This document shows positions 60,533-64,000 of a stretch of DNA of 64,000 bases, piece after piece (position 1 is the stretch's first letter; each line of letters begins with the position of its first letter). Location: assembly GCA_958295765.1 (NCBI GenBank), contig CATQHB010000002.1:115717-179716 (forward strand), read 5' to 3'. The position numbers were made by a program, and so were the translations under genes. The notes below the pieces were generated by a model. That model worked only from the letters and a program-made list of their open reading frames with translations, was not told the origin of the DNA and did no database searches. The stretch comes from an uncultured Dehalococcoidia bacterium (GTDB lineage Bacteria > Chloroflexota > Dehalococcoidia > Lucifugimonadales > UBA3495).

Positions 60533-60602
60533 GAATTAAAAATTATCAATGCTCAATGCTTAATGCTTAATGCTTAATTCCTAATTCTTAATTCTTAATT
60601 GT
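60527..60602. repeat. H7 AT-rich heptamer array
   Basis: TTCAATTAAGAATTAAAAAT then several GCTTAAT heptamers and CTAATTCTTAATTC, between tyrS and the MFS gene. It starts inside the last tyrS codons and covers the space where a ribosome-binding site for the MFS gene would be expected. Confidence 0.8.
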
Positions 60603-60605
60603 ATT

Positions 60606-61937
60606 ATGCATCCGCTGATTATTTATCTTTCCCGGCGATTGCCCTTTTATTATGGCTGGGTAATTCTGGGTACGGCGGGCAGCGCGATGTTTGCCCGCAA
60701 TGCGGCGGGCAGCCTGACCTTTGCCGTCTTTGTGCCGTTGATTGCCGAGGATACCGGATGGAGTCGGGCGTTGATTGGCGGCGCGGCGGCCCTGGGCGGG
60801 CTGCTGGCCGTCGGCGCATCGCCGCCCAGCGGGTGGGCCATCGACCGCTACGGCGCCCGCCTGGTGCTGGCCCTCTCCCTGGTGGTCATCGGCATCAGCA
60901 CTATGGCCCTGGCCTGGCTTTCCGCCCATATCGCCATCCTTTACGGGGCGATGGTGGTGGGGCGGATAATGTTCAGCAGTCCCCTGAACGTCGGGGCGGC
61001 GACGGTAGTGGGCCGCTGGTTCGTGCGGCAGCGGGGCCGGGCCACCGGGCTGCTGTTTCTCTCCCACTCCGGGGGGATGGCCGCCTTTCCCCTGGTGGCG
61101 ACCTGGGTGAGCGCCGTCTGGGGCTGGGAAAGGGCGTGGATTGTCCTGGGGCTGATGGTGTACGTCATTGCCCTGGCGCCGGCGTCCCTGCTGGTGGCCC
61201 AAAGGCCGGAGGACGTGGGCTTGCTGCCCGACGGCGACGCGCCGGCCGAGGCGGACGATACTGCCGATACTACCGATACCACTGCCAACACTGCCGGCGC
61301 CGCCCCGTCCCAAGGGCCGGCCGGGGCATCCGGGGAAGTCCAATGGACTACCGGCGAGGCCCGGCGCACCCTGGCCCTGTGGGTGCTGGCGATCGGCACC
61401 GGATTCCTCTTTCTGCTCCAGTCCGGCACCAACATATATCAGGCCGACCTGCTGCGTTCCCGGGGCATTGACCTGACCCTGGCCCAGCTGAGCATTGTAG
61501 TGAACGCCGCCGGCACCGGGCTGGGCAGCGTGCTGTGGGGCCGGGTACTGGAAAAACTGCCGGTATCCTACACCTATACCCTGGTCGCCCTGGTGATGGC
61601 CCTGGCCCTGGCCCTGTTCACGGTGGCGGCGACTCCCCTGCCGGCCTACCTGGCCGCCGGACTGTTCGGCGTGGCGGTGGCCGGTATTCTGGTGGTGCCG
61701 CCGGTGGCCTACGCCAACTTTTTCGGACGCCAATCCCTGGGCCGGATTCGGGGCATTACCGAACCCTTCACCTCCCTGGGGCAGGCCATTGGCGCCGTGT
61801 CCTCCGGGCTGGTATTCCACTTCAGCGGCGGCTCTTACACCGGGGCCTTCGCCGCCTACGCCCTGCTGGCAACCATCACCGCCGCCGCCCTGCTGCTGGC
61901 CCGCCCGCCGCGCCGCGCGGGGGGAGTTACCGGTTAG
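60606..61937 (+). CDS. MFS transporter
   Basis: 443 residues with about twelve membrane helices. Helix 2-3 loop motif GGWAIDRYGARLVLALSL (the DRxGxR-type motif A) is at about 75-90, and a ~35-residue acidic, Asp/Thr/Ala-rich loop (about 205-240) joins the two six-helix halves. It matches the OFA/monocarboxylate-type major facilitator group. The substrate cannot be told. ATG 60606 lacks a clear ribosome-binding site because an H7 array precedes it; expression may depend on tyrS read-through. Confidence 0.9.
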   Translation: MHPLIIYLSRRLPFYYGWVILGTAGSAMFARNAAGSLTFAVFVPLIAEDTGWSRALIGGAAALGGLLAVGASPPSGWAIDRYGARLVLALSLVVIGISTMALAWLSAHIAILYGAMVVGRIMFSSPLNVGAATVVGRWFVRQRGRATGLLFLSHSGGMAAFPLVATWVSAVWGWERAWIVLGLMVYVIALAPASLLVAQRPEDVGLLPDGDAPAEADDTADTTDTTANTAGAAPSQGPAGASGEVQWTTGEARRTLALWVLAIGTGFLFLLQSGTNIYQADLLRSRGIDLTLAQLSIVVNAAGTGLGSVLWGRVLEKLPVSYTYTLVALVMALALALFTVAATPLPAYLAAGLFGVAVAGILVVPPVAYANFFGRQSLGRIRGITEPFTSLGQAIGAVSSGLVFHFSGGSYTGAFAAYALLATITAAALLLARPPRRAGGVTG

Positions 61938-61986
61938 TTATTTTAGGTTACGCAGTTGGTAGGTAATTCCGGCTACATTCTAGTCT

Positions 61987-62073
61987 GTCATTCCGACCGC
62001 AGGGAGGAATCTAAAAACCTTGTGCGGAGTCAAGGGCCGGCATTTTAGATTCCTCCCTGCGGTCGGAATGACA
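61987..62073. repeat. D96 inverted-arm repeat
   Basis: Copy with very regular arms (GTCATTCCGACCGCAGGGAG and its inverse CTCCCTGCGGTCGGAATGAC) around a short core. The ~200 bp between it and the mutase promoter hold nothing that I recognise. Confidence 0.85.
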
Positions 62074-62259
62074 CTGGCGTGGTGGTACTGGCAGAGGCAT
62101 GGTCATAATGACCTGGGTGGGTCGGTATGACTTGGGTGTACACAGTTAGGCCGGGTTTGTATTTGAACAAGGCCCTGAAATGGCGCAATTCCCTACTCCA
62201 GGACCTAACTCCTGCTGGCATTGACTTTACACATACCCCCAGGTGAATACCCCCGCGCG

Positions 62260-62288
62260 TTGACTACCTTTCCACCACTGGTTAGACT
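62260..62288 (+). promoter_or_regulatory. Sigma-70 promoter of the acyl-CoA mutase
   Basis: TTGACT (62260-62265), 17-bp spacer, TAGACT (62283-62288), 31 bases before the start codon. It has the same TAGACT -10 as the acyl-CoA dehydrogenase promoter at 54189 but no palindrome. Confidence 0.75.
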
Positions 62289-62318
62289 GAATTATCCGAG
62301 GCCAACCGGAGGTGTACC

Positions 62319-63986
62319 TTGTTTTCCACTGAAGAACTGGCGCAACTGCGCGAGCGGGGCCAGGCGTGGCGGGAGCAGAATGACGGCGGCCCCGCCGGGC
62401 GCAAGGCCGCCTATAAAACCCTGTCCCAGCTAACGGTGGCGCCGGTTTACACCCCGGAAGACCTGGCCGAGGCCGATTATCTGCGGGACATCGGGCTGCC
62501 CGGCGAGTTTCCCTACTTGCGGGGCGTCCACCCCGGCGGCTACCGCGACCGGCTGTGGACGATGCGGATGTTCGCCGGGTTCGGCCGGCCCCAGGAAACT
62601 AATGAGCGGTTCCGGTTCCTGCTGGAGCAGGGGCAGACCGGGCTGAGCGTGGCCTTTGATATGCCCACCCTTTACGGCTACGACACCGACGACCCTCGGG
62701 CCGCCGGGGAGTTCGGCAAGTGCGGCGTAGCGGTGTCCTCCCTGGCCGATATGGAAACCCTGTTCGAGGGCATCCCCCTGGACCGGGTTACCACCTCGAT
62801 GACCATTAACAGCCCGGCGGCCATCATCTGGGCAATGTATATCGTGGTGGCCGAAAAGCAGGGCGTCCCCCTGGAGCAAATCGGCGGCACCTTGCAGAAC
62901 GATATTCTCAAGGAGTATCTGGCCCAGAACGAATACATCTTTCCCCCGGAGCCGTCCCTGCGCCTGGTGGTGGACACCATCGAGTTTGCCACCCAGCGCC
63001 TGCCCCGCTGGAATCCGGTGAGCATCAGCGGCTACCACATCCGGGAGGCCGGCGCTACGGCGGTGCAGGAGTTGGCCTTTACCCTGGCCGACGGGTTTGA
63101 GTACGTGCGGCGCGGCCTGGAACGGGGGCTGGCGGTGGACGATTTTGCGCCCCGGCTCAGTTTTTTCTTTAACGCGCACAACGATTTCTTTGAGGAGGTC
63201 GCCAAGTTCCGTGCCGCCCGCCGTATCTGGGCGCGGGAAATGCGGGACACCTTCGGCGCTCAAAACCCCCGTTCCGGCTGGCTGCGGTTCCACGCCCAGA
63301 CCTCCGGGGCGTCGCTCACGGCGCAGCAGCCGGAAAACAACGTAGTGCGCGTGTCCTTGCAGGCCCTGGCGGCGGTGCTGGGCGGCTGCCAGTCCCTGCA
63401 CACCAACGGCAAGGATGAGGCTTGGGCGCTGCCCTCGGAGCAGGCGGCGCTGCAAGCCCTCCGCACCCAGCAGATTATCGCCCACGAAACCGGCGTTACC
63501 GACACCGTCGACCCCCTGGGCGGCAGCTACTACCTGGAATCCCTGACTAATCAGGTAGAGGCCGGGGCCTATGACTATTTCCGCCGGATTGAGGACGTGG
63601 GCGGTGTGCTGCCGGCCCTGGAGTCCGGCTTTTTCCAGCGGGAAATTGCCGATGCCGCCTACGTCTATCAGCGGGAAGAGGACCGGAAGGAGCGCATCAC
63701 CGTCGGGGTCAACGATTACCAGGTTGATGAGGAGTTAAGCATCCCCCTGCTGCGGGTGGACCGGGAAGGAGAGGCGCGGCACGTCAAGAACCTGAATCAC
63801 CTGCGCCAGGCCCGGGACAACCGGGAGGTAGCCGCCCGGCTCCGCGCCCTGGAACAGGCGGCCCGGGGTTCGGACAACCTGATGCCGCCCCTGCTGGAGG
63901 CGGTTCGGGCCTACGCCACCCTGGGGGAGATGATGGGCGTTTTCCGGGAAGTGTTCGGGGAGTACCAACCGAGTTGGGGGTTTTAG
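62319..63986 (+). CDS. icmA: Isobutyryl-CoA-mutase-like large subunit (B12-dependent acyl-CoA mutase family)
   Basis: 555 residues, the substrate-binding TIM barrel of methylmalonyl-CoA mutase-type enzymes without the C-terminal B12 domain, as in two-subunit enzymes. Key positions that set substrate range are changed: Phe85 in [11 protein letters not shown] where methylmalonyl-CoA mutase has Tyr89, and Gln203 in [13 protein letters not shown] where it has Arg207. This Phe/Gln pair is that of isobutyryl-CoA mutase (Phe80/Gln198), and both are offset by the same five residues. It should interconvert isobutyryl- and n-butyryl-CoA. The start is TTG 62319 behind GGAGG. A small B12-binding subunit must be encoded elsewhere, perhaps just past the window end. 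Confidence 0.85.
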   Translation: MFSTEELAQLRERGQAWREQNDGGPAGRKAAYKTLSQLTVAPVYTPEDLAEADYLRDIGLPGEFPYLRGVHPGGYRDRLWTMRMFAGFGRPQETNERFRFLLEQGQTGLSVAFDMPTLYGYDTDDPRAAGEFGKCGVAVSSLADMETLFEGIPLDRVTTSMTINSPAAIIWAMYIVVAEKQGVPLEQIGGTLQNDILKEYLAQNEYIFPPEPSLRLVVDTIEFATQRLPRWNPVSISGYHIREAGATAVQELAFTLADGFEYVRRGLERGLAVDDFAPRLSFFFNAHNDFFEEVAKFRAARRIWAREMRDTFGAQNPRSGWLRFHAQTSGASLTAQQPENNVVRVSLQALAAVLGGCQSLHTNGKDEAWALPSEQAALQALRTQQIIAHETGVTDTVDPLGGSYYLESLTNQVEAGAYDYFRRIEDVGGVLPALESGFFQREIADAAYVYQREEDRKERITVGVNDYQVDEELSIPLLRVDREGEARHVKNLNHLRQARDNREVAARLRALEQAARGSDNLMPPLLEAVRAYATLGEMMGVFREVFGEYQPSWGF

Positions 63987-64000
63987 GGTTGGCGGGGGGA

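Overview
Organism. The DNA is GC-rich and densely packed with short genes on both strands. It carries one broken-up housekeeping set (rho, pyrG, ispH, thrC, trpE/trpG, pth, ligA, ribF, tyrS) among many catabolic or redox families: four VOC/glyoxalase-fold proteins, two acyl-CoA dehydrogenases, an LLM flavin monooxygenase, an F420-dependent NADP reductase, an MmgE/PrpD protein, a zinc-type MDR dehydrogenase, a DapA-like aldolase and a B12-dependent acyl-CoA mutase. A Trp T-box leader, a SwrC-like RND pump without an outer-membrane partner, and F420 use point to a monoderm-type lineage. My best inference is Chloroflexota, probably Dehalococcoidia/SAR202-like. No rRNA or tRNA gene is visible to confirm it.

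Layout. 1-5.5 kb: membrane proteins, an Asp-box propeller, a VOC enzyme, a secreted M28 peptidase overlapping a JAMM peptidase, a zinc ribbon. 5.9-9 kb: minus-strand run with a phosphatase, a PaREP1/HEPN protein, a thioredoxin-like protein, a jelly-roll protein and F420:NADP reductase. 9.6-12.5 kb: plus-strand genes. 12.6-15.6 kb: VOC, a GIY-YIG-like/DUF6884 pair, rhodanese. 16.3-20 kb: response regulator-histidine kinase-lipoprotein operon and a DUF2283/nuclease-fold pair with a broken duplicate. 20.2-24.4 kb: rho, fsa, pyrG. 25-30 kb: PaREP1/HEPN, DUF488, flippase-like protein, ispH, thrC. 30.3-34.1 kb: Trp T-box, trpE, VOC, trpG, MntA/HepT toxin-antitoxin. 34.2-39.1 kb: PrpD, an HTH/small-protein/membrane-protein cluster, DapA-like. 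39.4-46 kb: MBL, YHS, RND adaptor and pump. 46.8-51 kb: LLM, acyl-CoA dehydrogenase, VOC, zinc ribbon. 51-58 kb: pth, ligA, acyl-CoA dehydrogenase, bicupin, two Uma2 paralogues. 58.3-64 kb: ribF-tyrS-MFS and an isobutyryl-CoA-mutase-like large subunit.

Repeats. Intergenic space is dominated by dispersed repeats, labelled here as follows. P97: a very constant ~97-bp imperfect palindrome (11 full copies, one half). SA: GACAAGCTCA/TGAGCTTGTC units, single, paired or in tandem arrays of 32, 91 and 97 bp period. M203: a ~203-bp MITE-like element with GTATTCTCAAC terminal inverted repeats and nested GGGGCGGGTTTATAACCCGCC palindromes. D96: ~90-110-bp elements with inverted TTTAGATTCC arms. H7: AT-rich heptamer arrays that sit at stop codons inside operons.

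How parts fit. The mutase, dehydrogenases, PrpD, LLM and F420 reductase suggest heterotrophic oxidation of branched-chain or other organic acids. Small two-gene modules (MntA/HepT, DUF2283/nuclease fold, DUF6884/GIY-YIG-like, Uma2 pair, the 36-37.6 kb cluster) form the accessory or defence-like layer.
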